Source of the DNA: Acinetobacter sp. ANC 4558
GTDB taxonomy: Bacteria > Pseudomonadota > Gammaproteobacteria > Pseudomonadales > Moraxellaceae
Length of the DNA stretch: 64,000 nt
NCBI RefSeq assembly: GCF_002135375.1
Contig: NZ_NEGH01000012.1
Location: 1 to 64,000, forward strand
Direction: 5' to 3'
Shown here piece by piece: positions 43,725-53,854 of this stretch (its first letter is position 1; each line of letters opens with the position of its first letter). The notes beneath the pieces are model-generated. The model saw only the letters and a program-made list of their open reading frames with translations, did not search any database and had not been told where the DNA came from. Position numbers and translations under genes: made by a program.

Positions 43725-46028
43725 ATGGTCACAGTACGTGAACAGCTTCCAGGACGCTTAAATGAGTTGTCTGACGAAACGACTGTAGAACATGCCGAGC
43801 AAGCACGACAAGACATTGCAAAATGGCTGAATAGAGTTCGTGATCGATTAGATGGGGCTGCACTAAAGAGACTTGAAGAAGTTGCAAATTATACCTTACA
43901 AAAAGAACTAGAAAGCACCGTTAGCCATAAATCTAATACGCTATATACAGGCATTGAGATGGCAGATATTCTGACACATCTGCATGTCGATGAAGATACG
44001 TTATCGGCATCTTTACTGTATAGAGGGGTACGTGAAGGAATTATTCCTTTAGACAGCGTAAAAGTACTTTTTGGCGAGATGGTCTATGGTCTTGTTAAAG
44101 GTACGTTGGCAATGGGGAAGCTTTCAGATCTCATTGAAAAAAATAAACGTTTAGAAGATCACTTTAATAATGATCAACGAGAACATTTGACTGGCATTTA
44201 TAAAATGCTAATTTCAGTCACTGAAGATGTTCGAGTTGTTCTTATTAAATTGGCTGAACGTACTTTTGCACTACGAGAATTGGCATACTCCTCAAAAGAA
44301 CGTCAAGAGCGTGTTGCACGAGAGATTTTAACGATTTATGCACCTTTAGCACATCGCTTAGGTATTGCTCAGCTTAAATGGGAGCTTGAAGATCTCGCTT
44401 TTCGCTATTTAGCACCAGATCGTTATAAAGAAATTGCATCTTTACTTAATGAAAAACGCTTAGAGCGTGAACAATATATTCAATTCGTGATTGATAAGCT
44501 TAAGAAAGAGCTTGCTGATCATGGTATTGAAGCTGAAATTAATGGTCGAGTAAAACATATTTATTCGATTTATCGGAAGATGAAGAGCAAAAATTTAAGT
44601 TTTGATCAGCTCTACGATATTCGTGCGGTCAGAGTTTTGGTTAAAGGGGTTCCAGAATGTTATCATTCATTGGGTATTGTTCATCAAATTTGGCGTCATA
44701 TTCCACATCAATTTGATGATTATATTACCAATCCTAAAGCCAATGGTTATCGTTCATTACATACTGCCGTCATTGCGGAAAATAAATCTTTAGAAGTACA
44801 GATTCGTACAAAAGATATGCATGAAGAAGCAGAGCTTGGGGTTTGTTCACACTTTAATTATAAAGAAGGTTCAAAGATAACAGATCGATCTTTTAACCAT
44901 CGCTTACATTCTTTAAGATCCGTACTTGAGCATTATCAGGAAAGAAATGATGCGAGTGCGCACAAAGATGAAAATATTGAAGATTTTGAGCAACTTCAAG
45001 AGTTTGAAGATTTTGAAAAAATTTATGTATTTAGCCGTGACGGAGATATTAAAGAATTACCGCGTGGTTCTACTGTCTTAGATTTTGCCTATCATGTTCA
45101 TACGGAAGTTGGTAACAAATGTTATGCTTCACGTGTAAATCAGCGTTATGTTCCTTTGACATATACATTAAAAACAGGCGAACAAGTTGAGATTTTAACT
45201 AAGAAAGATCGTGAACCTAACCGTGATTGGTTAGTGAATTCTTTGGGCTATATTAAAACAGCTCGAGCACGCGATAAATTACGCCATTGGTTTAGACAGC
45301 AAGATCGAAGTAAAAACTTAGAAGTTGGTCGTGAAATTTTAAATAAAGAACTTTCTCGCTTAGCACTTCATCCAAAAAGTATCGATTTAAATGATTATTG
45401 TAATCATTTTAATGTTAAACACGGTGATGATGTATTAATTGGTTTGGTGAGTGGAGATATCAGCCTTCATTCATTAATTAATCAAGTTAATCGTCATATG
45501 CATTTAGATCAGGATGAACCTGAACTGGTGCTAAAACCAACGTTAAATCCTCGTGCAAGTCATACACTTTCTGCGCATGGGATTCTAATTGATGGTTTAG
45601 ATAATGTGGAACTGCATGTTGCTCAATGTTGTCAACCCGTTCATGGTGAATCGATTGCTGGATATATCACGTTGAATCGAGGGGTAAGTATTCATAAAGT
45701 CATTTGCCCCGATTATGTGCGTATGATTTCTCAAGAGCCAGAACGTGCTGTGGAAGCAGATTGGGAAATGCAGCCAACTCGCGGTCAAAGTGTGCAAATT
45801 GTTGTTGAAGCTTATGATCGTCGTGGTTTATTGAAGGATTTAACCCAAGTCATATTTTCCGATCAAATTAATATTCGTCAAGTGAATACCATTTCAGAAG
45901 CAGATGGTATTGCGAATATGAAATTGCTCATTGAGGTAAAGGGTTTAGCACAGCTATCTAAATTACTTGCTCGATTAGAGCAACAACCAGGTATTATTAG
46001 TGCAAGAAGATTGGTACAAGGAAACTAA
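43725..46028 (+). CDS. relA: GTP pyrophosphokinase RelA, (p)ppGpp synthase
   Basis: A 767-residue long RSH enzyme. The N-terminal HD-like domain is degenerate (SLLYRGVREGIIPLDSVKVLFGE lacks the HD pair), as expected for monofunctional RelA. The synthetase domain shows LDxxx REQYIQFVIDKLK, KHIYSIYRKMKSKNLSFDQLYDIRAVRVLV and HQFDDYITNPKANGYRSLHTAV. Then come TGS (IYVFSRDGDIKELPRGSTVLDFAYHVH), a zinc-finger/CC region, and the C-terminal ACT (VEAYDRRGLLKDLTQVI). It responds to uncharged tRNA on ribosomes. ATG 43725 follows AGGAGATGGGT; the ORF's ATG 43719 overlaps that site. At the ExDD motif the first acidic residue is Q (QFDD). Confidence 0.95.
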   Translation: MVTVREQLPGRLNELSDETTVEHAEQARQDIAKWLNRVRDRLDGAALKRLEEVANYTLQKELESTVSHKSNTLYTGIEMADILTHLHVDEDTLSASLLYRGVREGIIPLDSVKVLFGEMVYGLVKGTLAMGKLSDLIEKNKRLEDHFNNDQREHLTGIYKMLISVTEDVRVVLIKLAERTFALRELAYSSKERQERVAREILTIYAPLAHRLGIAQLKWELEDLAFRYLAPDRYKEIASLLNEKRLEREQYIQFVIDKLKKELADHGIEAEINGRVKHIYSIYRKMKSKNLSFDQLYDIRAVRVLVKGVPECYHSLGIVHQIWRHIPHQFDDYITNPKANGYRSLHTAVIAENKSLEVQIRTKDMHEEAELGVCSHFNYKEGSKITDRSFNHRLHSLRSVLEHYQERNDASAHKDENIEDFEQLQEFEDFEKIYVFSRDGDIKELPRGSTVLDFAYHVHTEVGNKCYASRVNQRYVPLTYTLKTGEQVEILTKKDREPNRDWLVNSLGYIKTARARDKLRHWFRQQDRSKNLEVGREILNKELSRLALHPKSIDLNDYCNHFNVKHGDDVLIGLVSGDISLHSLINQVNRHMHLDQDEPELVLKPTLNPRASHTLSAHGILIDGLDNVELHVAQCCQPVHGESIAGYITLNRGVSIHKVICPDYVRMISQEPERAVEADWEMQPTRGQSVQIVVEAYDRRGLLKDLTQVIFSDQINIRQVNTISEADGIANMKLLIEVKGLAQLSKLLARLEQQPGIISARRLVQGN

Positions 46029-46496
46029 TTTTCTTTTCAGAAAAAAACAGTGTTTGATTGCACTGTTTTTTTTATATTTGATTTTTATGGATTAATCGTT
46101 TTTAAGTTTTTGATTTAAAAATATTTTTTATAAATATAAATACTGCCGTTAGAATGAATTTAGATCATTATTTAATAACAATTCAAGTATCGTTCTACAA
46201 TGTTTATGCATGTAAAACTGATAGCTTCTTTAGCTAGTATGTGAAAAGTAAAATAGCTCGCTTGAACTATTTTATTTGGTAGACTAATTTGAATTAGGGG
46301 AGGAATATTTAAAGTTAACCGATCTCCATGAGATAAGAATTTCACTATTTAAGTGATGAAAAGGAGTATTTTTAGAAAAATATTCTTGATATGATTTTTT
46401 AAAACTATGACTAATTAAGCGATATATTGGTTAAACGAATTTATTTTAAATGTACAATAAATTGTGTAATAACCAGTGTAAATAAGAGTCGGGTAA
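46029..46496. other. Intergenic region between relA and a phosphopantetheinyl transferase
   Basis: 468 bp, AT-rich. It holds the relA terminator (46042-46073) and a hairpin TAAAATAG (46249-46256) with CTATTTTA (46267-46274). No credible gene. The promoter for the next gene must lie here but is not evident. Confidence 0.5.
46042..46073 (+). terminator. Terminator of relA
   Basis: AAAAAACAGTG (46042-46052) and CACTGTTTTTT (46061-46071) form a perfect stem followed by more T. Confidence 0.9.
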
Positions 46497-47153
46497 ATGA
46501 AAAAGCAGAAATTAATTACAGTTCACACATGTGCTTTAACCCAAATTTTATTCAAAAATAAAACTGAATTTGCAGATATCCGTAGTTTCAATATTTATAA
46601 AAAAGATAAAATTTACCAATTACGTAATCAACTTTTAAGCGAGACGCTGAATAAAAAGATAATTGATACAGATATCATCAAAACAGCATATGGAAAACCG
46701 TACTTAGCAAATAACTCCAATTTTTCATTTAATCATTCACATAGTCAGCAAAACTATGCGCTTGGCTTTAGTCATTGTTATAACGAAATTGGGATAGATG
46801 TTGAAGACTTAACGCGAATTGTCCGTTATGAAGCATTGGCAAATCATGCATTTCATTTCAATGAATTAAGTATTTGGAAAGAATCAAATTATTCTAAAGA
46901 ATATTGGTTTAAAGTCTGGACGACGAAAGAGGCCGTGCTGAAAGCAGCAGGTTTAGGTATTCGTATTAATTTAAAAGATTTTGATACACAGGCACATTTT
47001 GAAAAAAATACGGGCTATTGTTATCATCCTGTGATTGGTGGGTGGTGTTATCAGAATTTTTATTTAGAAGGTATGGTATTAACTGTATCATGGCGATTAG
47101 GAGCAATGAATGAAGATGGATATTTCCCCCAAATAGACCTTGTGATGCATTAA
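46497..47153 (+). CDS. Sfp-type 4'-phosphopantetheinyl transferase
   Basis: A 218-residue enzyme that attaches the phosphopantetheine arm of CoA to carrier proteins. The Sfp-type motifs are clear: NFSFNHSHSQQNYALGFS (His near 80), NEIGIDVEDLTR (D101 and E103 bind Mg and CoA phosphate) and YWFKVWTTKEAVLKAAGLGI (E145, K149). The Sfp group usually serves peptide or polyketide synthases and lysine biosynthesis, whereas AcpS serves fatty acid synthesis. No carrier protein gene or synthase is in the window. It stands alone in an AT-rich setting and ends at a hairpin shared with secF. Confidence 0.88.
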   Translation: MKKQKLITVHTCALTQILFKNKTEFADIRSFNIYKKDKIYQLRNQLLSETLNKKIIDTDIIKTAYGKPYLANNSNFSFNHSHSQQNYALGFSHCYNEIGIDVEDLTRIVRYEALANHAFHFNELSIWKESNYSKEYWFKVWTTKEAVLKAAGLGIRINLKDFDTQAHFEKNTGYCYHPVIGGWCYQNFYLEGMVLTVSWRLGAMNEDGYFPQIDLVMH

Positions 47154-47178
47154 AAAGCCCATCATTAAGATGGGCTTT
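47154..47178. terminator. Bidirectional terminator, transferase / secF
   Basis: AAAGCCCATC (47154-47163) pairs with GATGGGCTTT (47169-47178) around ATTAA, directly after one stop and 20 bp past the secF stop. Confidence 0.88.
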
Positions 47179-47197
47179 AATCATTTAAAATTAAAGG

Positions 47198-48169
47198 TTA
47201 ATGTACTTCTTCTTCATCAAATTCAGGTTTTACTTGTACAATAAAATCTTGACGATTGAGCCCACGCCATAGGGCGAAAGCAGTACCAATATAAATTGAT
47301 GAATATGTTCCAACAAATACACCAATACACATTGCAACCGAGAACCATTTTAAACCATCACCACCCAAGAACATCATTGCAAGTACCACAAGTAATAATG
47401 TCATCGAAGTGTGAATGGTACGTTGTAAGGTTTCAGTTAATGCAATATTGATAATTTCTAATGGCGTTGCTCCGCGAATTTTACGGAAGTTTTCACGAAT
47501 ACGGTCAGATACAACAATATTATCATTGAGTGAAAAACCAATAATTGCAAGCAGTGCAGCTAAAACAGTTAAGTCAAATGGCCATTGCATCATTGCAAAT
47601 ACACCAAGTGTTACAATGATATCGTGGAAAAGAGATAAAACTGCGCCCATTGCTAATTTAAATTCGAAGCGAATGGTTACATAAACCAGCATTAGAATAA
47701 GTGCTAAAGCAACAGCACCTGCTGATCGAAGATAGAGTTCATTACCAACTTGCCCACCGACCATATCCACTTTATTTACATCTACCGTATTATTCGGTAA
47801 TTGCACGGCTGTGGTAATGATCTGAGTCAGGTTTTCAACTTCCATTCCTTCCTGCACTGGCATACGAACCATCAGATCTTGATTCGACCCTAGTGTTTGT
47901 ACAACAGGGTCATGAAAGCCTGCTTTGGTGAGTGCCTGAATTACTTCAGCAGATTGAACTGGTTTTTTATAGTTTAATTCCGCTGAAATACCGCCAGTAA
48001 AGTCTAAACCTAAGTTGAGCCCTTTAGTCGCAATAAAGAAGATGCTGGCAATGGTGATTAAGATAGAAAGCAATGCGGCAGGCAAAGCAATCTTCATAAA
48101 TGGAATGATGCGCTCTTCTTCAGGACGACCATATTTTTTTGAATCGAGTTGAGTATTTTCAGTCATCAT
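47198..48169 (-). CDS. secF: Protein translocase subunit SecF
   Basis: A 323-residue inner-membrane protein with six helices that, with SecD and YajC, uses the proton gradient to pull secreted proteins out of the SecYEG channel. Typical are GLNLGLDFTGGISAELNYKK, the periplasmic domain with VEVQTLG-like VVQTLGSNQDLMVRMP, and VLAALLAIIGFSLNDNIVVSDRIRENFR. RBS AGGAG precedes ATG 48169. Only 8 bp separate it from secD. Confidence 0.96.
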   Translation of the reverse strand: MMTENTQLDSKKYGRPEEERIIPFMKIALPAALLSILITIASIFFIATKGLNLGLDFTGGISAELNYKKPVQSAEVIQALTKAGFHDPVVQTLGSNQDLMVRMPVQEGMEVENLTQIITTAVQLPNNTVDVNKVDMVGGQVGNELYLRSAGAVALALILMLVYVTIRFEFKLAMGAVLSLFHDIIVTLGVFAMMQWPFDLTVLAALLAIIGFSLNDNIVVSDRIRENFRKIRGATPLEIINIALTETLQRTIHTSMTLLLVVLAMMFLGGDGLKWFSVAMCIGVFVGTYSSIYIGTAFALWRGLNRQDFIVQVKPEFDEEEVH

Positions 48170-48177
48170 AGATCTCC

Positions 48178-50076
48178 TTAAATGCTCAACTTTTTCAAGT
48201 TACGACGTTTACCATAAATGATTTGTACAATTGCACGAGTTACTGTAATTGCAGTAAACATTGAGCAAACGATACCAATCATTAACGTTACAGCAAAGCC
48301 TTTAATTGGGCCTGTACCAATAGCGAATAAGATAAATGCCACTAAGAAAGTGGTAATGTTAGAGTCGAAAATGGTGTTATAAGCACGATCATAACCTGCA
48401 ACAATTGCTTGTTTAGGCGATGCTCCCCATTTCATTTCTTCTCGTATCCGCTCACAAATAAGGACGTTTGCATCGACAGCCATACCAATGGTAATAACAA
48501 TACCTGCAATCCCTGGAAGGGTTAAGGATGCACCAATCCAAGACATTACGGTCAAAATCATGGCTAAGTTAAAGACGAGAGCAAAGTTAGCAATGAAGCC
48601 AAATAAACGGAAGAATACTACCATCCAAATTGCGACTAATAAGAAACCAATTTGAGTAGATAATACACCTTTATCAATGTTTTCTTGCCCTAGGCTTGGT
48701 CCAATAACGCGTTCTTCAACAAAATACATTGGTGCAGCTAAAGCACCTGCACGGAGCATAAGTGCAAGTTCAGCAGCTTCTTGTGGAGAGCTTAAACCTG
48801 TAATACGGAATTGAGAACCTAAGACCGCTTGAACAGTTGCAGCATTAATAATTAAAGATTCTGTATAAGGCGTACGAACTTCAGTTTGAACACCTGTAGT
48901 TGGATCTTGCACATAGCTAATTTTTTGTTTATTTTCAATAAACAATACCGCCATGCGTTTACCTACAGCATTTCGAGTGGCATCTGCCATGAGTTTGCCG
49001 CCAGCAGAGTCTAAAGTAATATTAACTTCAGCACCGCCAGTATCTTGGCTAAACCCACTCGAGGCATTCTGAACACGTTCACCTGTTAATATACGATTAC
49101 GATTTAATAATAACTGGCGACCACTGTCCAATGATTCATAAGCAAATGCTTCAGTGCCTGGAGGAAGCGTTCCTTGGATTTGCCCTGTATATGGGTTAAT
49201 TGTTTGATCATTTAAATCAGAAACTAGACGGAATTCTAAGTTTGCTGTACGTCCTAAAACACGTTTTGCTTCCGCAGTATCTTGAACCCCTGGCAATTCT
49301 ACGACAATACGATTACTGCCTTGAGTTTGCACAAGTGCTTCAGCAACACCTAATTCATTAATACGGTTACGTAAAGTGGTTAAGTTCTGATTAACAGCAT
49401 AGGATTCAATTTCTTGTTTACGAGCAGGTGTGTAAGCGAGGCGTAATGTTGGACCTTCTGCTGTTGCAACAGCTTGTTGGGTATACTCATTACCATTGCC
49501 ACGCAAGAAATCCATCGCAGCTTCACGGTCTGAAGTATTCGCAAACTGAATATTAATCGTATTGTTATTTAAAGATAAACTATTAAATTTAATTTTATTA
49601 TCACGGAATTGACGACGCAGATCTGTAGAAGATGTCTCCATACGTTGTGCAATCGCTTTATCCATATCCACTTCGAGTAAGAAGTGTACACCACCGCGTA
49701 AATCTAGACCGAGCTTCATTGGTTTGGCACCAATTTTTTGAAGCCATTCAGGGGTTGTTGGTGCAAGGTTAAGTGCAACAACATAGTTGTCACCTAAACC
49801 ACGACGTAACGCTTCTTTCGCTTTTAATTGTGCTTCAGAGCTATTGAGACGTAAAAGCGCAGCATTATTGGTGAAGGTGTTGTCGTGACTTGCAATGTTA
49901 TCGCTTTTTAAAATTTGCTCTGCTTTTTGTAAGATGCTTTGATCAATTTGAGTACCAGCTTTGGCACCGGAAATTTGAACAGCAGGTTCATCTGGATACA
50001 AACTTGGCAGGGCATATAAAGTACTTATCACGAGTACAACGATGATAAGTAGATATTTCCATGCTGGGTAACGCAT
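48178..50076 (-). CDS. secD: Protein translocase subunit SecD
   Basis: A 632-residue partner of SecF. The first helix (WKYLLIIVVLVISTLYALPSLYPDEPAVQISG) is followed by a large periplasmic domain (KLGLDLRGGVHFLLEVD, LRNRINELGVAEALVQTQGSNRIVVELPGVQD) and the C-terminal five-helix block (TLPGIAGIVITIGMAVDANVLICERIREEM). Both are complete. It is preceded by yajC after 53 bp with a hairpin in the gap at 50101-50121. Confidence 0.96.
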   Translation of the reverse strand: MRYPAWKYLLIIVVLVISTLYALPSLYPDEPAVQISGAKAGTQIDQSILQKAEQILKSDNIASHDNTFTNNAALLRLNSSEAQLKAKEALRRGLGDNYVVALNLAPTTPEWLQKIGAKPMKLGLDLRGGVHFLLEVDMDKAIAQRMETSSTDLRRQFRDNKIKFNSLSLNNNTINIQFANTSDREAAMDFLRGNGNEYTQQAVATAEGPTLRLAYTPARKQEIESYAVNQNLTTLRNRINELGVAEALVQTQGSNRIVVELPGVQDTAEAKRVLGRTANLEFRLVSDLNDQTINPYTGQIQGTLPPGTEAFAYESLDSGRQLLLNRNRILTGERVQNASSGFSQDTGGAEVNITLDSAGGKLMADATRNAVGKRMAVLFIENKQKISYVQDPTTGVQTEVRTPYTESLIINAATVQAVLGSQFRITGLSSPQEAAELALMLRAGALAAPMYFVEERVIGPSLGQENIDKGVLSTQIGFLLVAIWMVVFFRLFGFIANFALVFNLAMILTVMSWIGASLTLPGIAGIVITIGMAVDANVLICERIREEMKWGASPKQAIVAGYDRAYNTIFDSNITTFLVAFILFAIGTGPIKGFAVTLMIGIVCSMFTAITVTRAIVQIIYGKRRNLKKLSI

Positions 50077-50100
50077 TTATTTTCTTCTTAAAATGAAATT

Positions 50101-50126
50101 AGTCGTGCGTAATGCACGACTATTTT
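50101..50126. repeat. Hairpin in the yajC-secD gap
   Basis: AGTCGTGC (50101-50108) pairs perfectly with GCACGACT (50114-50121) around GTAAT, followed on the plus strand by ATTTTTG. It lies inside the operon, on its non-template side, so it may process or attenuate the mRNA between yajC and secD. Confidence 0.5.
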
Positions 50127-50129
50127 TGA

Positions 50130-50459
50130 TTAAAGACTATTGAGAGTGCCTTCGGGAAGAACTGAAACAACGCTTGCACGTTGTACTTTCACTTCTACAC
50201 CACGACTTAACTCAACAACTGCAAAATCACCTTCAAGTTTTGTGATTTTCCCCATTAAACCACCAGCAAATACAACTTCGCTGCCTACACCAAGACTTTC
50301 AATCAATGAGCGGTGTTCTTTTGCACGTTTTGATTGAGGACGCCAAATTAAAAAATAAAAAATTGCAACGAATACTGCAATCATCAAGACGTTAGCCATG
50401 AGGCCAGGTTGTGATGCTGATTCACCAGCAGCATGAGCAGTAGCAATAAAAAGGCTCAT
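50130..50459 (-). CDS. yajC: Preprotein translocase subunit YajC
   Basis: A 109-residue protein with one membrane helix (GLMANVLMIAVFVAIFYFLIWRPQSKRAKEH) and a C-terminal soluble part (SLIESLGVGSEVVFAGGLMGKITKLEGDFAVVELSRGVEVKVQRASV) that is conserved in the family. It binds SecDF. It is placed between tgt and secD as in E. coli and most relatives. Confidence 0.96.
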   Translation of the reverse strand: MSLFIATAHAAGESASQPGLMANVLMIAVFVAIFYFLIWRPQSKRAKEHRSLIESLGVGSEVVFAGGLMGKITKLEGDFAVVELSRGVEVKVQRASVVSVLPEGTLNSL

Positions 50460-50559
50460 TCGATCTTCCTAAATTAAAAATGAATTAACTCTATATGAGA
50501 TGTAAATTGACTGACTAGCAATTTACATGGTCTTTAAGCTCAGCGCAAATGCTGAACGA

Positions 50560-51756
<1,197 letters not shown>

Positions 51757-51854
51757 CTAGATTATGCCGTTAAACACCAGTATTAAACGTATTGAATTTG
51801 GTAAATATTTAGAAAGAAAAATTGTTTTATTTTTAAACTATTAAGATGTATTAA

Positions 51855-51891
51855 GGAAAAGAACACTATTTAAAAAATAAGATAGTGTTCT
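51855..51891 (-). terminator. Terminator after queA
   Basis: On the minus strand AGAACACTAT (51891-51882) pairs perfectly with ATAGTGTTCT (51869-51860), a 10-bp stem, followed by a short TTTT. It is just past the queA stop at 51900. tgt starts about 165 bp on, so it likely ends the queA transcript or separates it from tgt. Confidence 0.72.
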
Positions 51892-51899
51892 AAATTGGC

Positions 51900-52940
51900 T
51901 TATTGTGACGTAGCTTGATCAATGAGCATCGCATCACCATAACTAAAGAAGCGATATTTTTCTGCAACAGCGTGATGATAGGCATCTAAAATATGGTTTT
52001 GTGTTGATAATGCAGAAACAAGCATTAATAATGTAGATTCTGGTAAGTGAAAATTGGTAATTAAACGATCAACTACTTTAAACTTATAGCCAGGATAGAT
52101 AAAAATCTGTGTATCTCCTGTCCATGCACCGAGTTCACTTTGATGGGCCTGTGCAGCACTCTCAACTGCACGAGTTGCAGTAGTGCCTACAGCAATGACT
52201 TTATTTCCACGAGCTTTGGTTTGTTGAATGAGTTCAACGGAATGCTCAGGAACATCACACCATTCGCTGTGCATTATATGATTTTTAATGTCATCTGTAC
52301 GAACAGGAAGGAATGTGCCAGCACCAACATGTAAGGTGACAAACGTTTTTTGAATTCCTTTTTCTTCTAATTTTTGCAATAAAGCATCATCAAAGTGAAG
52401 GCTGGCTGTTGGTGCTGCAACACTGGCTAATTTACTTGGGTCATTAAATACAGTTTGATAGCGCTCAGTATCGATATCTTCTGCTTCACGATTAAAATAA
52501 GGTGGAATAGGTAATTTCCCGTACTGATCGAGAACATCTAAAATGGGTTGTGAAAACTCCACAATAAATAAATTTTCATGGCGTCCTTGAACAGTGACTT
52601 TAACTTCATCTTGACCAATGAAGAGTTCTGCACCAGCTTTTGGTGAATTGCTGGCCTTAATATGACAATGTGCAATAAATTTGTCTTGCAGGCGTTCCAC
52701 TAAAACTTCAACGGCGCCGCCCGTCGCTCTTTTTCCTTTTAAACGGGCTTTCATCACTTTGGTATCGTTGAGGACAAGCAGATCTCCAGGAGAGAGTAAA
52801 TCTACAATTTGGCTAAAATGATAGTCATGATACTGCCCTTGGGCATCTACGTATAAAAGTTTAGAAGCACTACGGGTTTCAAGTGGATAACGGGCGATAA
52901 GCTCATCGGGAAGATCAAAATTAAAATCGGAAAGCTGCAT
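51900..52940 (-). CDS. queA: S-adenosylmethionine:tRNA ribosyltransferase-isomerase
   Basis: A 346-residue enzyme that adds the ribosyl ring of SAM to preQ1 in tRNA, making epoxyqueuosine. [104 protein letters not shown] and [16 protein letters not shown] are diagnostic. It sits upstream of tgt, the next-earlier step of the same pathway. Confidence 0.96.
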   Translation of the reverse strand: MQLSDFNFDLPDELIARYPLETRSASKLLYVDAQGQYHDYHFSQIVDLLSPGDLLVLNDTKVMKARLKGKRATGGAVEVLVERLQDKFIAHCHIKASNSPKAGAELFIGQDEVKVTVQGRHENLFIVEFSQPILDVLDQYGKLPIPPYFNREAEDIDTERYQTVFNDPSKLASVAAPTASLHFDDALLQKLEEKGIQKTFVTLHVGAGTFLPVRTDDIKNHIMHSEWCDVPEHSVELIQQTKARGNKVIAVGTTATRAVESAAQAHQSELGAWTGDTQIFIYPGYKFKVVDRLITNFHLPESTLLMLVSALSTQNHILDAYHHAVAEKYRFFSYGDAMLIDQATSQ

Positions 52941-53073
52941 GATTAAACAATTAAATGATAAAGATTTAAAATTCTAGCTAGTATATGCTTTTTTGAAAGG
53001 ATGCGTTATTTTTGTTTTTTTCTAGAAAAAATAAATGAATGATTTAAAAATAGTCAAATATGAAAAACGCATA

Positions 53074-53101
53074 TTGACAAGAATTTTAAACAGTTTATTA
53101 T
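53074..53101 (+). promoter_or_regulatory. Promoter of tRNA-Leu
   Basis: A perfect -35 TTGACA (53074-53079) and -10 TATTAT (53096-53101) are 16 bp apart and end 15 bp before the tRNA. Confidence 0.8.
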
Positions 53102-53115
53102 ACGCCACAACACCT

Positions 53116-53203
53116 TCCCGAGGTGGTGAAATTGGTAGACGCGGCGGACTCAAAATCCGCTGTCAGAGATGACGTGTCGGTTCGAGTCCGACCCTCGGGA
53201 CCA
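53116..53203 (+). tRNA. leuX: tRNA-Leu (anticodon CAA)
   Basis: An 88-nt class II tRNA including an encoded CCA. The acceptor stem is TCCCGAG paired with CTCGGGA. The D arm holds GGTGAAATTGGTAGACGC, the anticodon loop is CTCAAAA with anticodon CAA, the long variable arm is TGTCAGAGATGACGT, and the T arm is GGTTCGAGTCC. It reads UUG. It has its own promoter and terminator. Confidence 0.95.
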
Positions 53204-53854
53204 AAATATTGAATAGAATATTCTTAGAAAACCCTGAAGCTTTATATAAGACTTCAGGGTTTTTTATTTTATATATTTAGTTTCAAGGAATAAAAAAATT
53301 ACGCAATTAAACGTAATTTAATTATGTCGCATACTGATTATAAAAATAATGAAATGGTTCTGAAGTTAATCAACTTTTTAAATGAGATGTATTTAAAATA
53401 AATTAAGATAATTTTATTAGAATACCTGTATCAATAAAAAAATATGTTCAAATTTTTATTTTAAGATGACATAAATAATATCTATTTTTTAAATATCATT
53501 ATAATTAAAATAGTAGTTTCACTTTTAGGATGAATATTTTAGTGAAAATTAAAATAATATAACAAATATATCAAATTTTTTTATAATAACTTTTTATTGA
53601 AATTGTAAAATTATTCTTAATAAACAGTAGTGTAATAATAGTAAATAGTGTGATTTATATTGTCTATATTTTTTTTTTTAATTATTATTTCGTTAGTTGA
53701 GTTTAATTTTTTAAAACTAGTGTTAAGAAAAATTAAATAGATTTTTTATTATTGGCTATAAAATATTTAGAATAGTGTATCTTTTTGTTAAAAATTGAGA
53801 TAAATATAGAATGAGAACTGCCGATATGTACTGAAATAAAATAACGAGGGAGTT
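53204..53854. other. AT-rich intergenic region after tRNA-Leu
   Basis: 650 bp. It holds the tRNA terminator (53228-53265) and is then almost only A and T to 53830. No ORF, RNA or repeat is convincing. It ends at GAGGGAG, the ribosome site of the kinase gene. Confidence 0.5.
53228..53266 (+). terminator. Terminator of tRNA-Leu
   Basis: ACCCTGAAG (53231-53239) pairs perfectly with CTTCAGGGT (53252-53260), followed by TTTTT and TTTT. Confidence 0.9.
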
